From: Streptomyces altiplanensis | GTDB lineage: Bacteria; Actinomycetota; Actinomycetes; Streptomycetales; Streptomycetaceae | Direction of reading: 5' to 3' | NCBI GenBank assembly: GCA_003719395.1 | Contig: RHMC01000070.1 | Coordinates: 1-35,279 of the forward strand | Length of the DNA: 35,279 nt | Part shown: positions 7,819 to 15,556 of the stretch, piece after piece | Numbering within the stretch: position 1 is the first letter of the stretch | Layout of the letters: each line of letters starts with the position of its first letter | Notes under the pieces: generated by a model | The model's input: only the letters and a program-made list of their open reading frames with translations | Told to the model about the DNA's origin: nothing | Databases searched by the model: none | Translations under genes and position numbers: made by a program

Positions 7819-8840
7819 ATGACTTTCGTCGACGAGGTGAAGACCGCCGTCACGCCACGGGCCGCACTGCTCGTCATCGGTGTGCTCGCCCTGCAACTGC
7901 TGTTCATCACGTCCTACGTGGGAGCGCTGCACAGCCCGAAGCTCCGGGACTGCCCTTCGGCGTCGTCGCCCCCGAGCAGTCGGCCGCGCGCCTCGTCGGC
8001 CGGCTCCAGAGCCTCCCGGGCGACCCCCTGGACCCGCGCACGGTCACGGACGAGGCCACCGCCCGCCGGCAGATCATGAACCGTGAGATCAACGGCGCCC
8101 TGATCGTCTCCCCCACCTCGAAGACCGACACCCTGCTGGTCGCCTCCGGCGAAGGCACCGTGCTGTCCTCGGCCCTGACCACGCTCACCACCAAGGTCGA
8201 GGCGTCCCAGCAGCGCACCGTGAAAACCGTGGACGTGGCCCCGGCCTCGGACCGGGACTTCAACGGCCTCTCCGCCTTCTACCTGGTCGTGGGGTGGTGT
8301 GTCGGGGGCTACCTCTGCGCCTCGATCCTGGCGATCAGCGCGGGCTCCCGGCCCGCCAACAGGGAGCGAGCGCTGATCAGGCTCGGCGCCATGGCGCTCT
8401 ACTCGATCGCGGGCGGGCTCGGCGGCACGATCATCGTCGGCCCGGTCCTCGGCGCTCTGCCCGGCAGCGTCGTGGCCCTGTGGGGTCTCGGCTCCCTGCT
8501 CGTCCTCTCCGTCGGCGCGATCACGCTCGCCCTCCAGGCGCTCACCGGCGTCGTGGGGATCGGTCTGGCTGTGCTGATCGTCGTGATCGCGGGCAATCCG
8601 AGCGCGGGCGGGGCGTTCCCGCTGCCGATGCTGCCACCCTTCTGGGAGACGATCGGCCCCGCCCTGCCGCCGGGCGCGGGTACCTGGGCGGCGCGCTCGA
8701 TCGCGTACTTCCGGGGCAACGCGGTCTCCGGACCGCTTCAGGTCCTCAGCATCTGGGCGATCGCGGGCAGCGTCATCACCCTGATCATGGCCTCGCTGCG
8801 CAGGCCGGACACGGACGGCTCCCTCCCGTCCGGCACTTGA
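7819..8840 (+). pseudogene. Six-helix integral membrane protein (ABC-2/YhgE-like), frameshifted
   Basis: One N-terminal helix (LLVIGVLALQLLFITSYVGAL, shown in part) is followed by an external domain of about 110 residues (VVAPEQSAARLVGRL, INGALIVSPTSKTDTLLVASG). Five C-terminal helices come next, including GWCVGGYLCASILAISAG and LTGVVGIGLAVLIVVIAG. This layout matches the YhgE/Pip and DUF3533 branch of ABC-2-type membrane proteins. The frame breaks near 7945 (LHSPK / PGLPFGVV); one added base, probably C, gives 340 residues. No ABC ATPase gene lies nearby, so transport is not certain. Confidence 0.65.
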
Positions 8841-8861
8841 GGACCGGCCCCTGGGCAGCGC

Positions 8862-8913
8862 CCCGTCCGGCACGCAGGCGCACCGGACGGGCACCGGACG
8901 GGCACCGGACGGG
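8862..8913. repeat. Triple 11-bp tandem repeat and terminator between convergent genes
   Basis: CACCGGACGGG is repeated exactly three times (8881-8891, 8892-8902, 8903-8913). CCCGTCCGG at 8862-8870 is complementary to the CCGGACGGG part of each copy, so three alternative hairpins can form. It lies between the ends of the membrane protein and protease genes and could stop transcription from both sides. Confidence 0.6.
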
Positions 8914-8933
8914 CCGGTACCGGGGCCCGGGGC

Positions 8934-10016
8934 TCAGCCGATCTCCGCCTCCAGCACCTTGAGTGCCGCCGGTACCGGCTGGAAGAACGTCTCGCCGCCC
9001 GCCGTGCAGTTGCCGCTGCCGCCCGAGGTGAGGCCGATCGCCGTGTCGTCCGTGAAGAGCGAGCCGCCGCTGTCGCCGGGCTCGGCGCAGACCGTGGTCT
9101 GGATGAGCCCGCTGACGACGTCGCCGTTGCCGTAGTTCACGGTGGCGTCCAGCGCGGTGACCTTGCCGTCGTGCACCTTGGTGGTGGAGCCGCTGCGCCG
9201 CACCGCCATGCCGACGATCGCCTCGCCCGCCTTGGCGATCGGCTGCGTACTGCCGTTGTGGAGGTTGACCTCGCTCGGGTGCTCCACCCCGTCGTCGTAC
9301 TTGACGAGCGCGAAGTCGTTGCCGGGGAACGTCGAGACGGCCGTCGTGCCGAGCGCGCCGCCCTTGGAGTCCGCCCACTGGCTGCCGGCCTTGCCGCAGT
9401 GGCCCGCCGTGATGAAGTGCGGTGCGCCGCCCTTGACCACGTTGAAGCCGAGCGAACAGCGCGCGCTGCCACTGAGGATCGCGTCGCCGCCCGTGACGAG
9501 CGGCTTGAACTCCCCGGCGGACTTTTTCAGTACGGCCTTCTGGCCGAACGCGCCGACGGCCTTCTCCAGCTTCGCCCACGCGTCGCCCCCCACCGTACGG
9601 TCGGCCGTCACGACCACCTTGTTGGTGACCGGGTCGGTGACCCACGCGGTGCCGGGGGCGGTGGCCTTGCCTGCGAGGGTGGACCGTACGGCGGTCAGTT
9701 CGGCCAGGGAGTTCTTGACGATCCTGGGCTTGCCGCCCGCTTTCCGTACGCTCTGGGCCGCCGTCTCGTTCATGACGTTGACCACGAGCACCTCGGACTC
9801 GCTGTCGTAGTACGCCCCGGCCGCGTCGTCGCCCAGGGTCGACTGGAGGTCGGAGGCGAGCTTTTCGGCCCCCGTCGCGGTCAGCCTCTTGACGGAGTGC
9901 CGAGGGGTTTCGTCACTGGCGTTCGCGGTCTGGAAGGTGACTCCCGCTGTCATCAGAGCCGCGACACCGGCTCCCGCCACGGCCACGCGCCGCTTGATTG
10001 TGCGTCGGTGCTTCAC
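8934..10016 (-). CDS. Streptogrisin-type secreted serine protease with long prodomain
   Basis: A 360-residue pre-pro-protease of the S1E (streptogrisin/alpha-lytic) family. Signal peptide: about residues 1-33 (KHRRTIKRR basic start, hydrophobic core, cut near ANA-S). Propeptide: about residues 34-173, the long form that assists folding. Mature domain: from VTGGDAI at about 174. The catalytic triad is His206 (ITAGHC), Asp234 (GNDFAL) and Ser316 (GDSGGS). Cysteine pairs 187/207 and 310/337 match the family disulfides. The GTG start is set by AGGAGG 6 bases upstream. It is monocistronic, followed by repeats and hairpins. Substrate preference cannot be stated with certainty. Confidence 0.9.
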   Translation of the reverse strand: MKHRRTIKRRVAVAGAGVAALMTAGVTFQTANASDETPRHSVKRLTATGAEKLASDLQSTLGDDAAGAYYDSESEVLVVNVMNETAAQSVRKAGGKPRIVKNSLAELTAVRSTLAGKATAPGTAWVTDPVTNKVVVTADRTVGGDAWAKLEKAVGAFGQKAVLKKSAGEFKPLVTGGDAILSGSARCSLGFNVVKGGAPHFITAGHCGKAGSQWADSKGGALGTTAVSTFPGNDFALVKYDDGVEHPSEVNLHNGSTQPIAKAGEAIVGMAVRRSGSTTKVHDGKVTALDATVNYGNGDVVSGLIQTTVCAEPGDSGGSLFTDDTAIGLTSGGSGNCTAGGETFFQPVPAALKVLEAEIG

Positions 10017-10194
10017 GTAATGACCTCCTGTGGGGGGTTCGGCCCTGCAAAGTGGGGGACAGGGCCGTAGTGCGCCCCCCGTGTCCTCACCCCCCGAGTT
10101 CTGCCCAGTCGGTCACGTTCGCGAACACTGGATGCGACCATCTGGGCGGCAACAAGTGGGGAACCGTCCTGGCCGGTATTCGTCCACACGACGG

Positions 10195-10228
10195 CGAGTC
10201 CCCGCCCGGTCGGCCGGGCGGGGACTCG
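10195..10228 (-). terminator. Strong intrinsic terminator of the second protease gene
   Basis: A perfect 15-bp stem, CGAGTCCCCGCCCGG (10195-10209) with its complement at 10214-10228, around a 4-base loop TCGG. It lies 41 bases past the stop of the gene at 10269-11171 and before the next protease gene's start. The rest of 10017-10268 is the promoter region of the first protease; I see no gene in it. Confidence 0.8.
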
Positions 10229-10268
10229 TCTGCTGCCGACCGCAGTCGGTCTTCGGGGTGAGTTCTTC

Positions 10269-11171
10269 TCAGTAGACGCTCACGCCGTACGCGCTCAGGG
10301 CCTCGGTGACCGGCTGGAAGAAGGTCGTACCGCCGGAGGAGCAGTTGCCGCTGCCGCCCGAGGTCAGGCCGATGGCACGGGTGCCGGAGTAGAGCGGGCC
10401 GCCGCTGTCGCCGGGCTCGGCGCAGACGTTGGTGCGGATCATGCCGTAGACGACGTCGCCGCCGCCGTAGTTCACCGTGGCGTTGAGGCCGGTGACGGAA
10501 CCGCTGTGGGTGCCGGTGGTGGAACCGCGGCGGGTGACGGACATGCCGACGGTGGCGTTGGCCGCGCTGGTGATGTCCTGGTTGCCGACGGTGCCGGGGT
10601 GCGGGACCGAGGTGTTGGCGTACCGCACGAGGCCGTAGTCGTTGCCGGGGAAGCTGGATCCGGCCGTCGGGCCGATGCTCGTGGTCCGGGCGGAGTTGGT
10701 GTACCAGGGCGGGTTGCCGTCGGTGCAGTGGCCGGCGGTCACGAAGAAGTAGGTGCCCGCGCTGTTACGGACGTTGAAGCCGGCGGAGCAGCGCCAGCTG
10801 GTGGCGTAGATCGCGTCGCCGCCGGAGATGAGCTTGGAGAACTTGCCGGGGGTCCGCTCGACGCGGATGGCGCCCGCGTTCGTCCCGGCTTCCCGCTTGA
10901 TCTTGGCGATCTCGGCGCCGGAGACGGTGCTGTCGGCCGTGACGACCAGGGTGTCGGTCGACTTGTCGATGTGCCAGGCGGTGCCGGCGACATCGGCCTC
11001 CAGGACCGCGTCACTCGCGGAGGAGAGCTGATTGGCACTGTACGTACGGGCCGTGTCGGCGCTGGCGTTCGGTACGGCGAGCGCGGCGGTGGCGACGAGT
11101 CCTGCCGTGACGGCGATCAGGCGGGATCGTCTCGCCACACCGGTGCGGGGGGTGGTGCGCTTGTTCCTCAC
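10269..11171 (-). CDS. Streptogrisin B-like secreted serine protease
   Basis: A 300-residue pre-pro-protease. Signal peptide: about 1-38, cut near ASA-D. Short propeptide: about 39-114. Mature enzyme: from ISGGDAIY at 115, 186 residues, the size of Streptomyces griseus protease B. The triad is His148 (VTAGHC), Asp178 (GNDYGL) and Ser256 (GDSGGP); disulfide cysteines are 128/149 and 250/277. From about residue 205 on, the sequence looks almost the same as I remember for streptogrisin B, including VYGMIRTNVCAEPGD and the end AYGVSVY. The GTG start has GGAGG upstream. It digests extracellular protein during growth or development. It has its own terminator and so is transcribed apart from the neighbouring protease gene. 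Confidence 0.92.
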   Translation of the reverse strand: MRNKRTTPRTGVARRSRLIAVTAGLVATAALAVPNASADTARTYSANQLSSASDAVLEADVAGTAWHIDKSTDTLVVTADSTVSGAEIAKIKREAGTNAGAIRVERTPGKFSKLISGGDAIYATSWRCSAGFNVRNSAGTYFFVTAGHCTDGNPPWYTNSARTTSIGPTAGSSFPGNDYGLVRYANTSVPHPGTVGNQDITSAANATVGMSVTRRGSTTGTHSGSVTGLNATVNYGGGDVVYGMIRTNVCAEPGDSGGPLYSGTRAIGLTSGGSGNCSSGGTTFFQPVTEALSAYGVSVY

Positions 11172-11342
11172 GTCTCGTTCCTCCCGAGGGGAAGTAGGGG
11201 GCCCGTCCGTGGGGTGAAACGGACCCGTGAGGCGCAGTCAGTGAACCCGTCATCCGGATTCCGGACAGGTTGTGCCCCTGACAAGCGCTGTTCGGGAGTA
11301 TTCGGGGCGCCAACTGCCCGCGCAAGGGCGCCTTTCGGCCGA

Positions 11343-11403
11343 CCGGACACCACGACAGGCGGCCCCGGCAGCGCTGGGGCCGCCGGGGCTGTGCGGTGTC
11401 CGG
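11343..11403. terminator. Nested inverted repeats upstream of the protease gene
   Basis: The outer stem is CCGGACACC (11343-11351) with GGTGTCCGG (11395-11403). The inner stem is GGCGGCCCC (11358-11366) with GGGGCCGCC (11376-11384). Both are perfect 9-bp stems. They lie 70 bases past the DUF1684 stop and so form a terminator for that minus-strand unit. The whole 11172-11472 stretch otherwise holds the protease promoter and leader; no gene is seen. Confidence 0.6.
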
Positions 11404-11472
11404 CGCGGCGTCCGCGTGCTGCCGCGCTCTACGGCGCCGTTCCGTACGGCGCCGTTCCGGTGCTGGGACGGA

Positions 11473-12263
11473 TCAGCGGTCGATCCGGTTCCTCTCCCCC
11501 GCCGGGACCGGCACCGGCAAGGTGTTGCCCGGCGGCGGGAACGGGCAGATGAAGTGGTCGGCGAACGCGCACGGCGGCAGCAGCGCCCGGTTGAAGTCGA
11601 CGGTCACCGTGGAGTCGGCCGCGGGCGCGGGCGGCCGCAGGAAGCGGAAGCGGTACGTACTGTCTCCGCCGGTCGCGTCGGCGAAGACCGCCCAGAGCGA
11701 GCCGTCGTTCTCGACCGCGACCTGAAGCGTGTACTCGACGCCGTCGATCCCGAAGGCGATCTCCCCGGCGAGGCCCTGCCGCGCTCGCGACCGTCCGCGT
11801 TCTCGACCTGGATGGTGGTACGCCCTTCCTCGTACGGACGGAAGCGGCCCGGCAGCGCCCACTTCGCGTCGTACGGCGTCACTTCCAGGCCCGCGAAGGC
11901 GCGTCGCGCCGGCGACCCGGGATCGAAGACGCGGACCGCCCACAGCCCTTCGCGGCGCAGCACGACCAGCCGCCGCCCGTCGGCCGCGACGCGGGACTCC
12001 GGGATCGTCCCGGTGTCCGCGGTCAGCCTGGCCTCACCGGTGAGCGGCTGCCCGTCGACGGTGATCCCGTCCTCGGGCGCGGCGGTCAGGACCACCTCGT
12101 CACCGTCGGCCGTCCACTTCCCCGGCACGGCCGGAATTCGACCTTCCGGGTAGTCGGAGAGCCAGTGGGTGCCGGTGAGCGAGAGCGGGCCGTACGGCCC
12201 GGAGACCGTCTCGACGCGCTGCTCGTGCCAGTGCTTCCAGTCCTGCTGAGGGTCTGTGCTCAT
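11473..12263 (-). pseudogene. DUF1684 protein, frameshifted
   Basis: Two frames join into a DUF1684 protein of 263 residues. The N-terminal part has WKHWHEQRVETVSGPYGPLSL, GTHWLSDYPEGRIP and the conserved FDPGSPARRAFAGLEVTPYD. The C-terminal part has YTLQVAVENDGSLWAVFADATGG and ends with the family's FNRALLPPCAF and ICPFPPPGN. The break is near 11785 within DGRERG/QGLAGE and is repaired by adding one C (restoring GGCC). Function is unknown; the family is common in actinomycetes. The ATG at 12263 lies 58 bases after the DUF5685 gene, on the same strand, so the two are probably co-transcribed. Confidence 0.75.
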
Positions 12264-12321
12264 GCGCTCAACTTTTCCACACGGGCGCTGCGGGCACGGG
12301 GAGCCCGGGACGCCGCCCGCG

Positions 12322-13524
12322 TCAGCAGTCGCAGCCGCAGTCCGGACAGTCGCACTTGTGGCAGCAGCCCTCGCGCTTCTTCCTGGACCAGGGCCCTTCG
12401 TACTCCGCGGCGCAGCACCACTTGCAGTGCAGGCACAGCCCGACCGCGACGGCGCACCCGGCCCAGAAGCCGCGCCTGCCGGGCCTGCGCGGCTCGCCCG
12501 TGAACCCGGGCGGCGTCCCACCGGGGCCGCCGGCACCGCCGCCGGGCGTCCCGGGACCGCCGCCGTAGGGATTGTTCGAGCCGTACGGGCCGTACGGGCC
12601 GCCACCGCCGTTCCCGGACGCGGGCGGCGGCGTTCCGTACGCCTGCGCCCGCGCCTGATGGCCGCAGGCCGCCGTCCCGAAAGCCCGGTCCACGGACCGC
12701 TCCAGCTCGTGCGCCAGCAGTACGTGCGCCAGCTTGGCATCCGTGAAGTGCGCATCGCGCAGCGCCAGCCGTACACCGTGCACCGCGTCGTCGCACAGCC
12801 GGCGCGCCTCGGCGAGCCCGGTGCCGGTCGCGGTGAGCGGGTTCCACGCACCCGACGCCGCGTCGGCCTGCAGGTCCTCCACGGCGTCCAGCAGGTGCGC
12901 GAGCCGCCCGAAGAAGCGCCCCGCCTCCGCGAGCGGCGCCGCGTTCTGCGGCTTCCCGGCGAGTACGGCAGTGTGTGCGAAGGCCGCCGCGGTCGCCGTC
13001 TCGGCCGGTTCGGTGACTGTGAGGACACAGGTGCCGGGGCCCGCCAGCGCCTCGATGCCGGCCTGGCGGTCGACCGCGTCGACGAGCAGCGCGTGTCGGA
13101 AGCCCAGCGAGGCACCCGTACGCGCGCCCGCCCTGTCCCATCCGGCGGCGACCCGGCGCGCGGCCGCGGCCACCGGCCTGCGCGCCAACACCCCGTCCCG
13201 GTCGGCGACGTGGTCCCGTACCTTCGCGGAAGCCAGGACCAGCGAGACGGCCGCCGCGAGCCTGGCCCCTTCGCCCTGGGCGACGGACGCGGTCCGCATC
13301 GCGCGCAGCGGGCAGGGTCCGGCGGTGCGCCGCCACCCCGTGACGCGCTCGGACTGAGCCTCCGTCAGGACCGAGGCGATGAGCCCGTCGTAGTTGGTGA
13401 CGACCCTGGCGAACTGCCCGTGGTCACCGCGAAGTGCCAGGCAGAGACCGCAGAGATGGGCCGTCCACTCGGCTCTGAGTCCCGCCGAGAGCCGATGGCT
13501 GCAGGGCCTGACGATTCCGAACAC
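12322..13524 (-). CDS. DUF5685 family protein with cysteine-rich tail
   Basis: A 400-residue actinomycete protein of unknown function. The start is placed at the GTG at 13524 (FGIVRPC) because family members begin at this motif and a GGGGAAGG sequence precedes it; the frame is open further to 13599. The conserved N-terminus FGIVRPCSHRL and HLCGLCLALRGDHGQ contains cysteines that may bind metal. A helical body follows, ending in LLAHELERSVDRAFG. Then comes a Gly/Pro-rich linker and a C-terminal tail with about ten cysteines (CKWCC, CCHKCDCPDCGCDC) plus a short hydrophobic stretch. The tail suggests zinc or other metal binding at a membrane. It is divergent from the SepF-like gene. Confidence 0.8.
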   Translation of the reverse strand: MFGIVRPCSHRLSAGLRAEWTAHLCGLCLALRGDHGQFARVVTNYDGLIASVLTEAQSERVTGWRRTAGPCPLRAMRTASVAQGEGARLAAAVSLVLASAKVRDHVADRDGVLARRPVAAAARRVAAGWDRAGARTGASLGFRHALLVDAVDRQAGIEALAGPGTCVLTVTEPAETATAAAFAHTAVLAGKPQNAAPLAEAGRFFGRLAHLLDAVEDLQADAASGAWNPLTATGTGLAEARRLCDDAVHGVRLALRDAHFTDAKLAHVLLAHELERSVDRAFGTAACGHQARAQAYGTPPPASGNGGGGPYGPYGSNNPYGGGPGTPGGGAGGPGGTPPGFTGEPRRPGRRGFWAGCAVAVGLCLHCKWCCAAEYEGPWSRKKREGCCHKCDCPDCGCDC

Positions 13525-13827
13525 GGCCTTCCCCCAGGTGTCGTTCGACGGTGCGTCCCGCATCGTAGCGAGATGGTTCGAAGGGGCCTGAGCGGGCATC
13601 TGTTCACCCGTCCGTCCCCCTCGTCACCCATGTGGCCCGACGGTCGTATTTTTCACCCTGTCAGCAGCCTTACGCGGTGGGAACCTTGACGAATCGCCAC
13701 AAGTTCTGCACCAGTACCGTCACGAATCACCTGCGCGGCGACTATCCACTTGGCGCGTAATCCGCATGATGGACGACCATAGGGGGAGCGGAACAACAGA
13801 CACGACCGCGGTGAAAGGAGGCGTCCC
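13525..13827. promoter_or_regulatory. Divergent intergenic region DUF5685 / SepF-like gene
   Basis: These 303 bases hold promoters for both genes but no certain boxes. A GGAAC-N18-GTT pattern at 13680-13705 on the plus strand resembles the spacing of SigR-type promoters but may be chance. A small inverted repeat ATGG-ACGA-CCAT lies near 13772-13783. The SepF-like gene has a strong ribosome-binding site, AAAGGAGG, 7 bases before its ATG. Confidence 0.3.
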
Positions 13828-14268
13828 ATGGGATCGGTGCGCAAGGCCAGTGCCTGGCTCGGACTCGTCGAGGACAGCGACGACGACCGCTACTACGACG
13901 ACGAGTACGCCGAGGGAAACAACGAGACAGCCGAGCCCTGGGTCACGGACCCGCGGGTCCGGGTGGCCTCCGAACCGGCCGGGGACAAGAGCCCCAGGAT
14001 CGCCACGGTCACCCCGGACGGATTCCGGGACGCGCGTGCCATCGGCGAGCTCTTCCGGGACGGCGTCCCGGTCATCATGAACCTCACGTCCATGGAGCCC
14101 TCCGACGCCAAGCGCATCGTGGACTTCGCCGCCGGCCTCACCTTCGGTCTGCGCGGTTCGATCGAGCGCGTCGCGAACCGGGTCTTCCTGCTGAGCCCCG
14201 CCGACACCGAGGTCGTCAGCGGCGAGGCCGCGGGCCGCGACACGAACGGCTTCTTCAACCAGAGCTGA
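13828..14268 (+). CDS. sflA: SepF-like cell division protein (SflA-type)
   Basis: A 146-residue SepF-family (DUF552) protein. The N-terminus MGSVRKASAWLGLVEDSDD is the usual amphipathic membrane-targeting helix. An acidic, disordered linker is followed by the SepF core from about residue 55 (ATVTPDGFRDARAIGELFRD, VIMNLTSMEPSDAKRIVDFA, then GLRGSIERVANRVFLLSP). SepF proteins bind FtsZ and tie the Z ring to the membrane. Streptomyces has a main sepF in the division cluster and SepF-like paralogues, SflA and SflB. The neighbourhood (acyl-CoA dehydrogenase, der/cmk block) points to SflA, but that rests on remembered gene order. Confidence 0.8.
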   Translation: MGSVRKASAWLGLVEDSDDDRYYDDEYAEGNNETAEPWVTDPRVRVASEPAGDKSPRIATVTPDGFRDARAIGELFRDGVPVIMNLTSMEPSDAKRIVDFAAGLTFGLRGSIERVANRVFLLSPADTEVVSGEAAGRDTNGFFNQS

Positions 14269-14278
14269 CGGGCGGGGC

Positions 14279-14310
14279 CGCTCACCGGAAGGCGTCCAGG
14301 CCGGTGAGCG
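14279..14310. terminator. Bidirectional terminator between convergent genes
   Basis: A perfect 10-bp stem CGCTCACCGG (14279-14288) / CCGGTGAGCG (14301-14310) with a 12-base loop. It includes the stop codon of the acyl-CoA dehydrogenase gene and lies 10 bases after the SepF-like stop, so it can serve both genes. Confidence 0.6.
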
Positions 14311-15472
14311 CCTTGCCCAGGACGAGCTGATGCATCTCGACGGTGCCCTCGTAGGTGAGCACCGATTCGAGGTTCGTCGCGTGACGCATCACCGGGTACT
14401 CCAGCGAGATGCCGTTCGCGCCGAGGATCGTCCTGCTCGTACGGCAGATCTCGATCGCTTCGCGCACGTTGTTGAGCTTGCCGAAGCTGACCTGCTCGGG
14501 CCGCAGGCGCCCCGCGTCCATGCGCTGCCCCAGGTGGTGGGCGAGCAGGATGCCCTTGTGCAGTTCGACCGCCATGTCGGCGAGCTTGGCCTGGGTGAGC
14601 TGGAACCCGCCGATCGGCTTTCCGAACTGCTCGCGGGTCTTCGCGTAGTCGACCGCGGCCTCGAAGCTGGCGCGGGCCGCTCCCATCGCGCCCCACACGA
14701 TTCCGTACCGCGCGTGACTCAGACAGCTCAGTGGTCCCTTGAGTCCGGTGACGTCCGGCAGTACGGCGTCGGCGGGCAGCCGCACCTCGTCCAGGACCAG
14801 CTCGCTGGTGACCGAGGCCCGCAGCGACCACTTGTGCTTGATCTCGGGCGCCGAGAAACCGGCGGCGTCGGCCGGTACGACGAAGCCGCGGATGCCGTCG
14901 TCCGTCTGCGCCCAGACGACGGCCACCCCCGCCACCGACCCGTTCGTGATCCACATCTTGCGCCCCGTCAGCACCCAGTCGCCGCCGTCCTTCTTGGCGT
15001 ACGTCCGCATCCCGGCCGGGTCGGAACCGTGGTCGGGCTCGGTCAGGCCGAAGCAGCCGATGATCTCGCCCGCGGCCATGCCGGGCAGCCAGCGCTGCTT
15101 CTGCTCCTCGGAGCCGAAACGGTGGATCGCGTACATGGCGAGCGAGCCCTGCACGGAGACCAGCGAGCGGATGCCGGAGTCGGCGGCCTCCAGCTCCAGG
15201 CAGGCCAGGCCGTACTGGACGGCGGACGCGCCCGCGCAGCCGTAACCCTCCAGGGACATGCCGAGGGCTCCGATCGAGCCGAGCTCGCGGGCCAGTTCGC
15301 GGATGCCGGGGAGTTCGCCGCGCTCGTACCAGTCGGCGATGTGCGGCAGGACGCGGTCGGCCGCCCAGGACCGTACGGTCTCGCGGATCGCGAGGTCCTC
15401 GGGTGCCAGCAGATCGTCGATGCCGATCGGGTCGGTGGGGTCGAACGGCGGAAGCTTCGAAGTGACGGACAT
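14282..15472 (-). CDS. Acyl-CoA dehydrogenase, glutaryl-CoA dehydrogenase-like
   Basis: A 396-residue flavoprotein. FAD/substrate motifs are CFGLTEPDHGSDPAGM and KMWITNGSVAGVAVVWAQ; the C-terminal domain has RQ-type motif REQFGKPIGGFQLTQAKLA and ILGANGISLEYPVMRHATNLE. The catalytic base is the Glu of TYEGTVEMHQL near residue 374, as in glutaryl-CoA and related dehydrogenases. The overall pattern, with PFDPTDPI at the N-terminus, is closest to glutaryl-CoA dehydrogenase (lysine/tryptophan breakdown), but the family is broad. The start at 15472 is chosen for the GGAGG upstream; the frame is open to 15514. A palindrome lies 43 bases upstream of the start. Confidence 0.85.
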   Translation of the reverse strand: MSVTSKLPPFDPTDPIGIDDLLAPEDLAIRETVRSWAADRVLPHIADWYERGELPGIRELARELGSIGALGMSLEGYGCAGASAVQYGLACLELEAADSGIRSLVSVQGSLAMYAIHRFGSEEQKQRWLPGMAAGEIIGCFGLTEPDHGSDPAGMRTYAKKDGGDWVLTGRKMWITNGSVAGVAVVWAQTDDGIRGFVVPADAAGFSAPEIKHKWSLRASVTSELVLDEVRLPADAVLPDVTGLKGPLSCLSHARYGIVWGAMGAARASFEAAVDYAKTREQFGKPIGGFQLTQAKLADMAVELHKGILLAHHLGQRMDAGRLRPEQVSFGKLNNVREAIEICRTSRTILGANGISLEYPVMRHATNLESVLTYEGTVEMHQLVLGKALTGLDAFR

Positions 15473-15514
15473 TCCTGGCCCTCCGGCGGCTGCTCGGCTC
15501 ACGGTGCTGCGCAA

Positions 15515-15531
15515 AACTAGCAGTGATAGTT
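15515..15531 (-). promoter_or_regulatory. Candidate operator and -10 of the acyl-CoA dehydrogenase gene
   Basis: An imperfect 17-base palindrome, AACTAGCA-G-TGATAGTT on the plus strand, in which 7 of 8 pairs match. It lies 43-59 bases upstream of the dehydrogenase ATG in an AT-rich patch. On the minus strand a TAGTTT hexamer at its edge could be the -10 box, so a bound repressor (TetR- or GntR-type) would block transcription. No regulator gene is adjacent. Confidence 0.4.
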
Positions 15532-15556
15532 ACTGTTCGCCGCCGACGTTACGGGG

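Noticed and set aside
12256..13689. A 477-codon plus-strand frame opposite DUF5685
   Set aside because: It is the antisense of a gene with recognised N-terminal and cysteine motifs; no homology seen.
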